Shown piece by piece: positions 44,392 through 53,160 of a DNA stretch of 64,000 bases (positions within the stretch are counted from its first letter, which is position 1; each line of letters opens with the position of its first letter). Origin of the DNA: DASSKA01 sp963839365 (GTDB taxonomy: Bacteria > Actinomycetota > Actinomycetes > Propionibacteriales > Nocardioidaceae). A model generated the notes under the pieces. The model was not told the origin of the DNA and ran no database searches. It saw only the letters and a list, made by a program, of their open reading frames with translations. The stretch spans positions 496,001 through 560,000 of the forward strand of contig CAWIUT010000010.1 of NCBI GenBank assembly GCA_963839365.1. Direction: 5' to 3'. The translations under genes were made by a program, and so were the position numbers.

Positions 44392-44802
44392 TCACGCTTG
44401 GTGCTCGGTGCTGCCCTGCGAGGCGCCCTCCTGTGAGGCGCCGTCCTGTTGGGCGGCGACCGCGGCGTGCACCTGCTCCATGTCCAGGTCGCGGACCGCC
44501 GTGATGACCCGGTCGAGGTCCTGTGGAGGCAGCGCACCGGGCTGCGCGAAGACGAGCACACCCTCCCGGAACGCCATCAGGGTGGGGATCGCGGTGACGT
44601 TCGCGGCGCCGGCGAGCGCCTGCTCGGCCTCGGTGTCCACCTTGCCGAACACGATGTCCGGGTTCACCTCGGACGCCTTGTCGTAGACGGGAGCGAACTG
44701 GCGGCACGGTCCGCACCAGGAGGCCCAGAAGTCCACCAGGACGATGTCGTTGTCCTGAACGGTCTTCTCGAAGTCGGTGGCGGTCAGTGCAGTGGTGGCC
44801 AT
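44392..44802 (-). CDS. trxA: Thioredoxin
   Basis: The 136-residue thioredoxin has the active site WCGPC (residues 29-33) in VDFWASWCGPCRQF and the cis-Pro loop AIPTLMAF. The usual domain of about 105 residues is followed by a Gln/Ser/Gly/Ala-rich tail with a repeated QEGAS-like unit. GGAGG lies 9 nt before ATG 44802. It could reduce MsrA and other targets. It is divergent from the GST-like enzyme gene. Confidence 0.94.
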   Translation of the reverse strand: MATTALTATDFEKTVQDNDIVLVDFWASWCGPCRQFAPVYDKASEVNPDIVFGKVDTEAEQALAGAANVTAIPTLMAFREGVLVFAQPGALPPQDLDRVITAVRDLDMEQVHAAVAAQQDGASQEGASQGSTEHQA

Positions 44803-44991
44803 GTCGGATGTCCTCCGGGTCGGTTGCTTGGCCTGACACCTGGTCAACGGCCGGCGGCGCCTGCGCATTCCGCCTCCACCACGCCCCGGCCGGGACGGCG
44901 ACGGGCGCGGGCGGTTGCCTCCAGGTTTGCCGGGCCGACCCGTCCGGGTACCGGGGCAAAGAGCACTCGCGAGCAGGGGAGGTACCCCCCG

Positions 44992-46050
44992 ATGACCGAC
45001 ACAGTGGACCCGCCTGACACGGCGGACCCCGCTAGTGAGGGATACGTCACCCCGGGCCGGTACGACCGGGACACCCGCTACCTCAGCACCAGGATCACCG
45101 AGAACGGCGAGAGCGGCTACCCGGTCGAGCCAGGCCGCTACCGGCTCGTGGTCGCCCGGGCCTGCCCGTGGGCGAACCGAGCGATCATCGTCCGGCGTCT
45201 GCTCGGCCTCGAGGACGTCCTGGGCATGGGCATCTGCGGGCCCACCCATGACGACCGGAGCTGGACCTTCGACCTCGACCCGGGCGGCCGGGACCCGGTG
45301 CTCGGCTACGAGCGGCTGCAGCAGGCCTACCTGGCCCGAGACCCCGGCTACGACAAGGGCATCACCGTGCCGGCGATGGTGGAGATCGACACCGGCCAGG
45401 TGGTCAGCAACGACTTCCCGCAGCTCACCCTGGACATGTCCACCGAGTGGCGGAAGTTCCACCGGGAGGGCGCGCCCGACCTCTATCCCGAGCCGCTGCG
45501 CGAGGAGATGGACGAGGTGATGCAGCGGGTCTACACCGAGGTGAACAACGGTGTCTACCGGTGCGGCTTCTCCGGCTCCCAGCAGGCGTACGACGAGGCG
45601 TACGACAGGCTGTTCGCCGCGTTCGACTGGCTGGAGGACCGGCTGGCGGAGCGCCGCTTCCTGATGGGGGAGACGATCACCGAGGCCGACGTACGGCTGT
45701 TCACCACTCTGGCGCGGTTCGACGCGGTCTACCACAGCCACTTCAAGTGCAACCGCAGCAAGCTCGCCGAGATGCCGGTGCTGTGGGCCTACGCCCGCGA
45801 CCTGTTCCAGACCCCGGGGTTCGGGGACACCATCGACTTCGACCACATCAAGCGGCACTACTACTGCGTGCAACGCGACGTGAACCCGACCGGAATCGTG
45901 CCCAAGGGGCCCGAACTCACGGGGTGGCTGGCTCCGCACGGCCGCGAGCGGCTCGGCGGACGACCGTTCGGTGCCGGCACCCCGCCGCCTCCGCCGAAGC
46001 CCGACGAGGTGGTGCCCGCGGAGCACGCCGCAGCAGGGCAGACCGGCTGA
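44992..46050 (+). CDS. Glutathionyl-hydroquinone-reductase-like (ECM4/YqjG) S-transferase
   Basis: The 352-residue protein has the omega-class GST catalytic motif CPWA with Cys58 (ARACPWANRAI). The long ECM4/YqjG-type C-terminal helical domain includes ADVRLFTTLARFDAVYHSHFKCN. Family members remove glutathione from quinone adducts. This organism has mycothiol enzymes and actinobacteria rarely make glutathione, so a mycothiol-linked role is inferred. ATG 44992 follows GGGGAGG. The tail after residue 320 is Pro-rich. Confidence 0.88.
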   Translation: MTDTVDPPDTADPASEGYVTPGRYDRDTRYLSTRITENGESGYPVEPGRYRLVVARACPWANRAIIVRRLLGLEDVLGMGICGPTHDDRSWTFDLDPGGRDPVLGYERLQQAYLARDPGYDKGITVPAMVEIDTGQVVSNDFPQLTLDMSTEWRKFHREGAPDLYPEPLREEMDEVMQRVYTEVNNGVYRCGFSGSQQAYDEAYDRLFAAFDWLEDRLAERRFLMGETITEADVRLFTTLARFDAVYHSHFKCNRSKLAEMPVLWAYARDLFQTPGFGDTIDFDHIKRHYYCVQRDVNPTGIVPKGPELTGWLAPHGRERLGGRPFGAGTPPPPPKPDEVVPAEHAAAGQTG

Positions 46051-46062
46051 TCCGGGCGGGCG

Positions 46063-46698
46063 TCAGCCGATCCGCACCCAGCGGTGCGACTCGTCCCGCC
46101 GGTCGGCCACGAAGTGGCCGTTGCGGCAGTGCCCTGCGTCCACGCCGCCGGTGTTCAGCACCTGCCCGGTGTCGTGGTAGACCCGCAGCCTGCCGCCGAA
46201 CCGGAGCCGGACCCGCGGGACGGCGCCTGAGTTCGTGCAGGAGGCGGTGTCTCCACCGTTGTAGGCGTTGGGCGGAGCGTCGGAGAGGTCGAAGTTCTCC
46301 GAGTTCTGGCCACCGGTCTCGGTGAGCACCAGCCGGCTCCGAGGTTGCACGGTGCGCCGGCCCCACAGGTCGTAGGTGTGTGTGCCGACCACCACGACGA
46401 CGCGCACCCGGACCCGGTGGTGGGCCGGGTTGTCCAGCCGCACCGCCGCGGCGTCCCAGCAGGTGGTCGACTTCCCGAAGTTGCCGCACGGGGAGCCGAC
46501 GAACCGTCCGGGCTTCCTGAACGGCCAGGGCCGGGGCTGCCGGCCGCTCGTGGCCTCGGTGTGGGTGTCCATGTAGCCGACGTAGACCCTCAGCCCCGAT
46601 CGGGCCGCGGCGTGAGCGGGCGTGAGCAGCAAGCCGCTGAGCAGCGCGCCCCCGATCGTTAACACCAGCCACGGGAGCACTCGTGGGACAACACCCAT
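46063..46698 (-). CDS. Secreted hypothetical protein
   Basis: The 211-residue protein begins with a clear Sec signal peptide (hydrophobic residues 8-26, Ala-His-Ala-Ala cleavage). The mature part is rich in beta strands and has cysteines at about 71, 80, 154 and 193, likely two disulfides. I recognise no family. An IS481-like element is inserted 67 bp upstream of its start, so its native promoter may have been displaced. Confidence 0.7.
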   Translation of the reverse strand: MGVVPRVLPWLVLTIGGALLSGLLLTPAHAAARSGLRVYVGYMDTHTEATSGRQPRPWPFRKPGRFVGSPCGNFGKSTTCWDAAAVRLDNPAHHRVRVRVVVVVGTHTYDLWGRRTVQPRSRLVLTETGGQNSENFDLSDAPPNAYNGGDTASCTNSGAVPRVRLRFGGRLRVYHDTGQVLNTGGVDAGHCRNGHFVADRRDESHRWVRIG

Positions 46699-46765
46699 AA
46701 CGGCACGGTACTGTCCCCTTATCGGGGGACCTATGGGTCATCAGGGCCTTCGCGTGGACAGCCGA

Positions 46766-46771
46766 ACTAGT
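46766..46771. repeat. Target-site duplication, left copy
   Basis: ACTAGT flanks the IS element here and again at 47933-47938. It fits the NCTAGN target described for IS481. Confidence 0.75.
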
Positions 46772-46798
46772 CCTTAGGGATCACGGGTTGGGGTGACA
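46772..46798 (+). repeat. IS left terminal inverted repeat
   Basis: 27 bp; the inner 17 bases pair with the right end with a single mismatch (CACGGGT-x-GGGGTGACA core). Confidence 0.8.
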
Positions 46799-46879
46799 CC
46801 CGGCCAGCCTCCGTGCAGGTGTGGGCCACGGGAGGCAGTCTCTGGATTGCTCAAGATCTAGAGAACAGGAAGCCATCCC

Positions 46880-47872
46880 GTGACCCACGAGAACATTGTC
46901 TACGACCGTCGTGTCCGGTTGATCAACTACGCCGCGAAGATCGGCAACGTGGCCGAGGCGTGCCGGGTGTTCGGCGTCTCGCGCAAGACCTACTACGAGT
47001 GGCTGAAGAAGGCGCAGGCCTACGGGCTGTCGGCGCTGCTTCCGCGAGAACGGCGCCGGCCGCACCAGCCGAATGCGATGAGCAGCGAGGAGGTCTCGGT
47101 GATCTTGGCCGAGGCGGTCTCCCGGCCAACGCTGGGTCCCAGATCGCTGCTGCGCCACCTCGAGGCCCGCGGGGTGCACCGCTCCGCGTCCGGGGTGGCC
47201 AAGGTGTTGGGCCGGCACAACCTCGGTACGGCCCGGCAGCGGGTCGCCGCGCTTGCCTCGCTGACCGCGGCCGAGACCGGACAGGTCACCGAGCAGGCGC
47301 TGGAGGGCCCGTTCGGGTTCTGCCTGTACGCCTCCGCGCCCGGTCAGGTAGTCGCCTTGGACACCTTCTACGTCGGCCGACTCAAGGGCATCGGCGCGGT
47401 CTGGCAGCTGACCGCGGTCGACGTGGCCACCCGGCTCGCGGTGTGCCAGCTGGTCGTCGGAGACAAGACCGCCACCGTGGCGGCCGGCTTCCTCGACCAC
47501 CTCAAGAAGGCGCTGCGCAAGCACGGCATCAAGCTGTCCGGGGTGCTGTCCGATAACGGGCCGGAGTTCACCGGCAAGGCGTTCAAGACCCGCATCGGCG
47601 AGCTCGGGCTGGTCCATGACCGGATCCCGCCCCGCTCGCCGAACCACAACGCGGTCTGCGAACGCTTCCACGGCACCGTGCTGCGCGAGTTCTACCGGCC
47701 ACACTTCCACCGCGGCCGAGTCGACGACATCGCCCTGCTGAACCGGTCGCTGCAGGCCTGGATCACCGACTACAACCACCACCGCCCCAACCACGGCGAC
47801 TACATGACCGGACGCACCCCGCTGCAGGTCAAGAAACACCTCAAGAAGCGCATCCGGCAAACTGCTGGCTGA
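46880..47872 (+). CDS. IS481-family transposase (DDE integrase fold)
   Basis: The 330-residue transposase has an N-terminal helix-turn-helix (about residues 12-45, with NVAEACRVFGVSRKTYYEWLKKA) and an rve catalytic core with the acidic triad Asp161, Asp225 and Glu261. The last two are 35 residues apart, the DD(35)E spacing of the family. It cuts and joins the inverted repeats that flank it. The GTG start is the first that includes the helix-turn-helix. No frameshift or stop is present. Confidence 0.93.
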   Translation: MTHENIVYDRRVRLINYAAKIGNVAEACRVFGVSRKTYYEWLKKAQAYGLSALLPRERRRPHQPNAMSSEEVSVILAEAVSRPTLGPRSLLRHLEARGVHRSASGVAKVLGRHNLGTARQRVAALASLTAAETGQVTEQALEGPFGFCLYASAPGQVVALDTFYVGRLKGIGAVWQLTAVDVATRLAVCQLVVGDKTATVAAGFLDHLKKALRKHGIKLSGVLSDNGPEFTGKAFKTRIGELGLVHDRIPPRSPNHNAVCERFHGTVLREFYRPHFHRGRVDDIALLNRSLQAWITDYNHHRPNHGDYMTGRTPLQVKKHLKKRIRQTAG

Positions 47873-47905
47873 CAACCACCAACGAGTCGTCCAGGGACGC
47901 CGACC

Positions 47906-47932
47906 TGTCACCCCCACCCGTGCTCCGGAAGA
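47906..47932 (-). repeat. IS right terminal inverted repeat
   Basis: 27 bp, inverted match to 46772-46798. Confidence 0.8.
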
Positions 47933-47938
47933 ACTAGT
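47933..47938. repeat. Target-site duplication, right copy
   Basis: ACTAGT, identical to 46766-46771. Confidence 0.75.
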
Positions 47939-48095
47939 CCGCCGGGGGCGAACCGGGTCAGAACAGCCGCAAAGCCGCAGCCGGCCTAGGCTGGGAGCCG
48001 TCCCGACCGCCATCTCGCAGCCCCGCTCAAGGTCGGCTTCCCGGCCGCGCGACACTGGCTCCGATCCCGCCGGTGCGTCAGAATGGCCCATTGTC

Positions 48096-48785
48096 ATGTC
48101 CGAGCAGATCGGCACCTCGCAACAGACGGTTGAGGATGCGCTGGCGCGACGCCTCAGGGCCCGACGGGGTGCACCCTCCCCCTGGTCCGAGCGTCTGCGC
48201 GAGCTGGGAGCTATCGACCGGGCGGCGTACCAGGCCGTCGCGAAGACCCCCACACCGCGACTGGACGGTGCATTCCGCCGGCTCTCGCGCGCCGCGAACC
48301 AGTCACGCCTTTGGTTCGGCATCGCCGCAGCGATGGTCCTGCTGGGTGGCAGTCGTGGCCGACGGGCGGCGTTCGACGGTGTCCTGGCGATCGGCGCTGC
48401 GTCGGCGAGCGTCAACCTCGCCATCAAACCCCTTGCCCAGCGCCGGCGCCCGGCGCGGGTCGAGCCGGCCCGGTTCGGGAACCGCGACGTGCCGATGCCG
48501 CAGTCGACCTCGTTCCCGTCCGGACACGCCGCATCGGCGTTCGCGTTCGCTTCTGCTGTCTCCCGCGAGCTGCCAGGCCTGTCCGTGCCGATCGGGCTAC
48601 TCGCCGGTGCGGTGGCGTACTCGCGGGTCCACACCGGCGTCCATTACCCAGGCGACGTGGTGATCGGCTCGATCCTCGGCGCCGGGGCAGCCGCCATGGT
48701 GATGGCGCCAGGACCTTGGCCACCGTGGGCGCCCCGGTCGTCAGCGCGACGGCCGGCTGCCTCCACCGCCGGCGCGCGCCGCTGA
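48096..48785 (+). CDS. PAP2-family phosphatase
   Basis: The 229-residue membrane phosphatase has the three PAP2 motifs: KPLAQRRRP (about 111-119), FPSGH (about 144-148) and SRVHTGVHYPGD (about 175-186, catalytic His and Asp). Members dephosphorylate phosphatidate, undecaprenyl pyrophosphate or similar lipid phosphates. The N-terminal 60 residues are polar. The stop lies inside the convergent RDD gene (45-bp overlap). Confidence 0.9.
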   Translation: MSEQIGTSQQTVEDALARRLRARRGAPSPWSERLRELGAIDRAAYQAVAKTPTPRLDGAFRRLSRAANQSRLWFGIAAAMVLLGGSRGRRAAFDGVLAIGAASASVNLAIKPLAQRRRPARVEPARFGNRDVPMPQSTSFPSGHAASAFAFASAVSRELPGLSVPIGLLAGAVAYSRVHTGVHYPGDVVIGSILGAGAAAMVMAPGPWPPWAPRSSARRPAASTAGARR

Positions 48786-49265
48786 GGATGCGGCTCTGGG
48801 CTGCCAGTCGTAGATCACCGAGGTCCTCAGCACGGAATCTTGAAGTGACCTGTTCTGCCGGCTGACCGCGACCCACAGGAGACCGATCGGGAAGAGGGCG
48901 CAGAACAGGGCACGCAGGAACGAGCCGATCAGCTTCATCCTGTCGCCCCGATAGTTGACGACCCGGAGGCCCATGACCAGGCTCCCGTAAGAGCGGCCGC
49001 TGATCCGCCAGGCAAGGCCCAGGTAGACGACCACCGCGACGAGGGCGGTGGCCAGGCTGAAGACCAGACCGATGTCGGGGAAGCTGAAGCTGCGTGGGTC
49101 GACAAGGAACAGCAGGAGGGCCCAGGCGGCGTAGCCGACCAGGAGCAGGCCGGCGACCACGACTCCGTCGATCAGCGCTGCTGCTCCGCGCGTCACCAGG
49201 CCGGCCCGCTGCAACTGGTACGGCCGCGCCTCGCGGGGCAGTGCGGAGAAGCGACCCTCGGCCAT
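48741..49265 (-). CDS. RDD-family membrane protein
   Basis: The 174-residue protein has three hydrophobic segments and the RDD signature: Arg near helix 1 (TRGAAALIDGVVVAG), Asp in helix 1, and the later GLRVVNYRGDRMKL loop. RDD proteins are poorly characterised; some act as Na+/H+ antiporters. It starts 6 bp after the repeat-protein gene, probably in the same transcript. Confidence 0.86.
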   Translation of the reverse strand: MAEGRFSALPREARPYQLQRAGLVTRGAAALIDGVVVAGLLLVGYAAWALLLFLVDPRSFSFPDIGLVFSLATALVAVVVYLGLAWRISGRSYGSLVMGLRVVNYRGDRMKLIGSFLRALFCALFPIGLLWVAVSRQNRSLQDSVLRTSVIYDWQPRAASSAARAGGGGSRPSR

Positions 49266-49271
49266 GACGGC

Positions 49272-50093
49272 TCAACCCCCGGGGTTGCGCTGGCTGGGAA
49301 CGACGTTCCCCAGCTCAGTCGACCTGGGTGCTATGGGGGCCCCTGCGGAGCGGCGGCCGCGACGACGCAGCAGCCGGTCCGCGACGCGTCCGACCGCCTC
49401 GTCTGCGTTGATGCCCTGCATGCGCACGCCGCTCACGGTGTCCGATGCCATGGAGCCGGTCGACTCCCGGATGATCCCGGGGAGGTCAACCCCGTCGATG
49501 ACCTCGTTGGCCAGCCCGATGAGGTCCACCCGGTCCAGCACGGCCTGGACGAGTGCGTCGAGGTCGACGCGCTGAAGGACCAGCGAGGTCAGGTCCATGC
49601 GGTCCAGCACGTCGTCCAGGTCCAGCCGACGTGCCACCGCGTCCACGTCGACCCGGTTGACCACCGCGTCCACGTCGACGCGGCTGACGACCTCGTCGAG
49701 ATCCACTCGGCGCACCACCGCCTCGACGTCCAGCTGGGTGGCCGCTGTGTCCAGGTCCACCGCGGCAACGACCTTGTCAAGGTCGACGTACTGAAGCAGC
49801 AGCTCGGTCAGCCCAGCACGGGCAAGTACCTCGCGGAGAAGGGCCGGGACGAGCAAGTCCGACCATCTCGCGACCGTGCGGAGCACGCCGGCCCGCTGCT
49901 GGGCACCTTCCTGAGCCACCTCGTCGAGCCAGTGCCCTGGCTGGAACCGCTCCGACAGCAGCGGTGGGCGGAGTGCGAGGTGCAGAGCGGGCTCGAGGAC
50001 CGGCCTTACCCGCTGGGACGCGGCTTCGGCCGCCCTCACTGCCCGTCCAGCGAGACCGGCACCGACGTCGACAGGGGAGATGCGAACACCCAT
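49272..50093 (-). CDS. Nonapeptide-repeat protein upstream of the RDD gene
   Basis: The 273-residue acidic/hydrophobic protein is dominated by tandem nine-residue units of the form V-D-(L/V)-D-x-V-V-x-R (seven regular units at residues 103-165, then longer variants to about 210). It is flanked by an alpha-helical N-terminus and an Arg-rich tail. ATG 50093 is preferred over 50111 because AGGGAGGA lies just before it. Similar VD-repeat proteins occur beside RDD genes in other actinobacteria as I recall, but no function is known. A repetitive coil or solenoid scaffold at the membrane is a guess. Confidence 0.8.
   Translation of the reverse strand: MGVRISPVDVGAGLAGRAVRAAEAASQRVRPVLEPALHLALRPPLLSERFQPGHWLDEVAQEGAQQRAGVLRTVARWSDLLVPALLREVLARAGLTELLLQYVDLDKVVAAVDLDTAATQLDVEAVVRRVDLDEVVSRVDVDAVVNRVDVDAVARRLDLDDVLDRMDLTSLVLQRVDLDALVQAVLDRVDLIGLANEVIDGVDLPGIIRESTGSMASDTVSGVRMQGINADEAVGRVADRLLRRRGRRSAGAPIAPRSTELGNVVPSQRNPGG
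49599..49787 (-). repeat. 27-bp degenerate tandem repeat coding for nonapeptides
   Basis: Seven in-frame copies of about 27 bp encode the regular VDxDxVVxR units. The copies around 49630-49690 are nearly identical in sequence (a GCGTCCACGTCGAC core recurs), suggesting recent expansion. Confidence 0.75.
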
Positions 50094-50245
50094 GGCTTCC
50101 TCCCTCTTCATCGCTCATGACACATCTCCTGACACCCTCGCCGGATCCCCCACGGTGGGTGACCTGCTTCGACGACGCACCTCGTCGTGTCGGCGTCGAG
50201 CAGCTCGCCGAGCCACTCACTGCGGCGGGCATCGCCTCGTGACCG

Positions 50246-51715
50246 TCAGACTCCTTCGATTGCCGGGATCCGGGAGCTCCCGATGGCATCGGTGAACGCC
50301 CGGAAGTCGCGCTCGTTCTGTGCTGCATAGCGCTGTGCGAAGTCGGCGATCGACGAGTCGAAGCCGTCGTCGTCGCCCAGGTACGCCGCGATCGCCACCG
50401 GGTCACCGGAGCGAGCGTGTGCGCGGGCCAACGTCCACCCGCAGAGGCGGCCGTAGAGGGTCATCGCGTGCGGCGTCATCAGCTCGACGGTGGCCGAGCC
50501 CTTCATGTCGCGCAGCTGGCGCCAGTAGAGATAACGCCCCGCCTGGGCGCCCTTGCTCCAGCCCAGGAAGATGTCACTCGTGGCCTGCATGAGCCGTTGG
50601 CCCTGCACCACGCGCTCGCCGGCCTGTTCGTAAGGACTACGGCGCAGAGGTCCTTCGAGGACTGATGACGTCGCTTCCTTGACCTGGAGGAACAGGGGGT
50701 CGTCCTCGTCGCGTCCCTCCAGCAGGACGACGAAGGCGCGCGTCCCCACACTTCCGACCCCGACGACCTTGCGGCCCCAGTCCACGATCTCGAAGTGGTC
50801 CAGGAGCTGTTGCCGGTCCGGCGGGAGACTGTCCCGGTACTCTGAGAACGCGTTCAGGATGGCTTGTTCGAGCTCGTCGGGCTGGATCCCGTAGGTCTGG
50901 TGCAGCTCGCGCGCGGGCACGACCACCGGGGGCAGACTGGCGATCCGATAGCTCCCGTCGACCATCTCGGTCAGCTTGGCGAGCGCCTGCATGCTGGATC
51001 GTGCATGCGCTTTCTGGACATTCTTCTCGAAGCGCTTGCGCAGCTTCTTGGCCTCCTTGGCTCCAGACTTGTCCTTGCCGCCCCCGTCGCCCCTCGGCTT
51101 GCTCGCGGCCAGCTGAGCGGTGGCTGCCCACACCGCCTGCTTGAGGTCGTCCTCGGCGAGATGCGCATACCACACATCGAGGGTCCTCATGGTCGAGAAG
51201 CTCGCCATCGCCTCCCGGTAGGCGCGCACAGTGGCCAGGGTGGTCGCGGTCACGTCCGAGCCTGCGAAGCCGTTGTTGCTACCGGCGACCGTAAGGCTGG
51301 CCGCGAGTCGCTTCACGTCGTACTCGAACGGCCCCGGCAGCGTCTCGTCGAAGTCGTTGATATCGAAGACGAGCTGTCTCTCCGGTGAGGCGAACACGCC
51401 GAAGTTCGACAGGTGGGCATCGCCGCACAGCTGGACGTCCAGCCCTGCGGTGGGCGTCCCCGCGAGGTCGGCCGCCATGATCTTGGCCGCGCCGCGGTAG
51501 AACGTGAACGGAGACGCCATCATCCGGCCGTGTCGCACCGGGACGAGATCCACGTCGCGCCGGGCGTTCTGTTCCTCGATCAAGGCCACTGGATCGGGCC
51601 TGACCGCGTTCGCCACCCACCCCGCGTGGCCCGACGTCGGCGCCCGGACGCGCGCGGCCTGCCCCCGCGCGCGGCGTTCTGCAAGGGTCAGGTGGTCAAC
51701 CTTCTTCAGCATCAT
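50246..51715 (-). CDS. DUF2252 protein (kinase-like fold)
   Basis: The 489-residue DUF2252 protein has FYRGAAKIMAADLAG, the acidic LCGDAHLSNFGVFASPE motif (about 97-113), and VFDINDFDETLPGPFEYDVKRLAAS (about 118-142). These look like the catalytic and metal loops of aminoglycoside-phosphotransferase-like kinases. Function is unknown. Its start overlaps the stop of the G6PDH-like gene by 4 bp (ATGA), so the two are made together. Confidence 0.88.
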   Translation of the reverse strand: MMLKKVDHLTLAERRARGQAARVRAPTSGHAGWVANAVRPDPVALIEEQNARRDVDLVPVRHGRMMASPFTFYRGAAKIMAADLAGTPTAGLDVQLCGDAHLSNFGVFASPERQLVFDINDFDETLPGPFEYDVKRLAASLTVAGSNNGFAGSDVTATTLATVRAYREAMASFSTMRTLDVWYAHLAEDDLKQAVWAATAQLAASKPRGDGGGKDKSGAKEAKKLRKRFEKNVQKAHARSSMQALAKLTEMVDGSYRIASLPPVVVPARELHQTYGIQPDELEQAILNAFSEYRDSLPPDRQQLLDHFEIVDWGRKVVGVGSVGTRAFVVLLEGRDEDDPLFLQVKEATSSVLEGPLRRSPYEQAGERVVQGQRLMQATSDIFLGWSKGAQAGRYLYWRQLRDMKGSATVELMTPHAMTLYGRLCGWTLARAHARSGDPVAIAAYLGDDDGFDSSIADFAQRYAAQNERDFRAFTDAIGSSRIPAIEGV

Positions 51716-53088
51716 TCCGCCCCGTCCCAGTCGGACGAGCCAGGTGGCGTGCCGCCAGCTGGATATTCCTGCATGGGGACGTCCCCGGCCCGCCAGGCCG
51801 TCATGACCGGGTCGATGACCCGCCAGGCCTCCTCGGCCTCGTCGCCGCGGATGAACAGCATCGGGTCGTTGTTGAGCATCTCGAGGATGAGGTGCGCATA
51901 TGCGGTGAACCGGGGCGCGGTCGAGCGCGCTTCGAGCTCGCGGGTCTCAGCGGTCTGCTCGGGCCCGTTGAGGGTGGTGGAGAGCCGTACGTACGGCTCG
52001 GTGAGTCCGATCCGGAGCACGTTGGGAGCGACGCCGGGCACCTGCTCGGTGAGATACCCGGGGATGGCGCGGAAGTGGACGGCGATCTCCGCGGAGTCCG
52101 CCGCCAGGGCCTTGCCGGAGCGGAGGGTGAAGGGAACCCCGTCCCAACGAGGATCGTGCACGTCGAGTGTCAGGGAAGCGTAGGTCTCGGTGTTGCGGCT
52201 GGGGTCGACGCCCGGCTCGTCGACGTACGACGGCACGTGCCGTGAACCGATGGTGCCCTCGGTGTAGCGAGCCCGGATCGTGTCGCTGCGCATGCGCTCC
52301 GGCGTCGGCGGGGTCGCCGCACGGAGCGCCTCGACCCGGACGTCCCGGAAGGAGTGCGCGTCGATGCGGGCCGGCTGTTCCATGAGGACCAGCGCCATCG
52401 CCTCCATGAGGTGGTTCTGCACCATGTCCTTCAGGGCGCCGGCACCGTCGTAATAACCCGCTCGGCCCTCGAGGGTCAGGCCCTCCAGCCAGCTGACGTC
52501 AACCCGCTCGACGTGCTCCGCGTTCCAGACGGGCTCGAAGACCCGGTTGAGGAACCTGAGGGTGAGTACCCGGCGGACCAGCTCGTTGGACAGGAAGTGG
52601 TCGATCCGGTAGATGATCGGCGCCGGCAGGTGGATCCGGATGAGCTCGTTGAGCTGCTGGGCCGAGGCGAGGTCGGTGCCGAAGGGCTTCTCGATCGACA
52701 CCGCGTCCCCGGCGGTGAGCTTGGTGGCGGCCAGTGTCTTGAGGACAGGCTGGAACAGGACCGGTGGCAGCGCCAGGTAGACAAGTGTGCTGGGATGCTC
52801 CTCGCCGATCAGCGCACCGACATCTTCTGGCTGGGTGACGTCACATGGCTGGAATGCGAGCATCCGCACGACGGCGTCGCGCGTCGCGGACTGCACCCGG
52901 GCGTGCTTCTCCAGCTCGGTGGCGATGTGCTGACGGAAGTCTTCGGTCGACCAGTCCGTCTTGGCGGCGCCCACGATCGTGAGCCGGGGCGGCAGGAGAC
53001 CGGCCTCGGCCAGCTGGGCCACTGCGGGAAGCAGCAGTCGGCTGGTGAGATCACCGGAGGCGCCGAGCAGAACCATGCGCTCGATCAT
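51712..53088 (-). CDS. Glucose-6-phosphate dehydrogenase family protein, divergent active site
   Basis: The 458-residue protein has the NADP fold GASGDLTSRLLLPA (residues 9-22), the EKPFG lysine (Lys134) and the catalytic base His226 in DMVQNH. The hallmark RIDHYLGKE reads RIDHFLSNE at 161-169, so the phosphate-binding Lys is Asn168. The early conserved R-K pair after GDL is also altered. It may therefore use a different sugar or have weak G6P affinity. Coupling to DUF2252 and nearness to GH15 suggest a side route for sugar oxidation to NADPH. Confidence 0.85.
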   Translation of the reverse strand: MIERMVLLGASGDLTSRLLLPAVAQLAEAGLLPPRLTIVGAAKTDWSTEDFRQHIATELEKHARVQSATRDAVVRMLAFQPCDVTQPEDVGALIGEEHPSTLVYLALPPVLFQPVLKTLAATKLTAGDAVSIEKPFGTDLASAQQLNELIRIHLPAPIIYRIDHFLSNELVRRVLTLRFLNRVFEPVWNAEHVERVDVSWLEGLTLEGRAGYYDGAGALKDMVQNHLMEAMALVLMEQPARIDAHSFRDVRVEALRAATPPTPERMRSDTIRARYTEGTIGSRHVPSYVDEPGVDPSRNTETYASLTLDVHDPRWDGVPFTLRSGKALAADSAEIAVHFRAIPGYLTEQVPGVAPNVLRIGLTEPYVRLSTTLNGPEQTAETRELEARSTAPRFTAYAHLILEMLNNDPMLFIRGDEAEEAWRVIDPVMTAWRAGDVPMQEYPAGGTPPGSSDWDGAE

Positions 53089-53160
53089 GTGGAAACACCT
53101 TCCTCCAGCGGCGTGTCACCCATCACCCCACCACCGATCCGTGCCCGACGGGCTCGCCCG

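Larger units (their letters stand above)
46772..47932 (+). mobile_element. Complete IS481-like insertion sequence
   Basis: This 1,161-bp element has one transposase gene and terminal inverted repeats of 27 bp (46772-46798 and 47906-47932, 22 of 27 matching). It sits between ACTAGT direct repeats. Transposase frame, both ends and target duplication are intact, so it may still move. It lies between the secreted-protein gene and the PAP2 gene and interrupts no recognisable gene. Confidence 0.85.

Noticed and set aside
50117..50242. 41-residue frame (MTHLLTPSPDPP...) in the gap between the repeat protein and DUF2252
   Set aside because: No Shine-Dalgarno or leaderless box and mixed codon use; coding cannot be supported.
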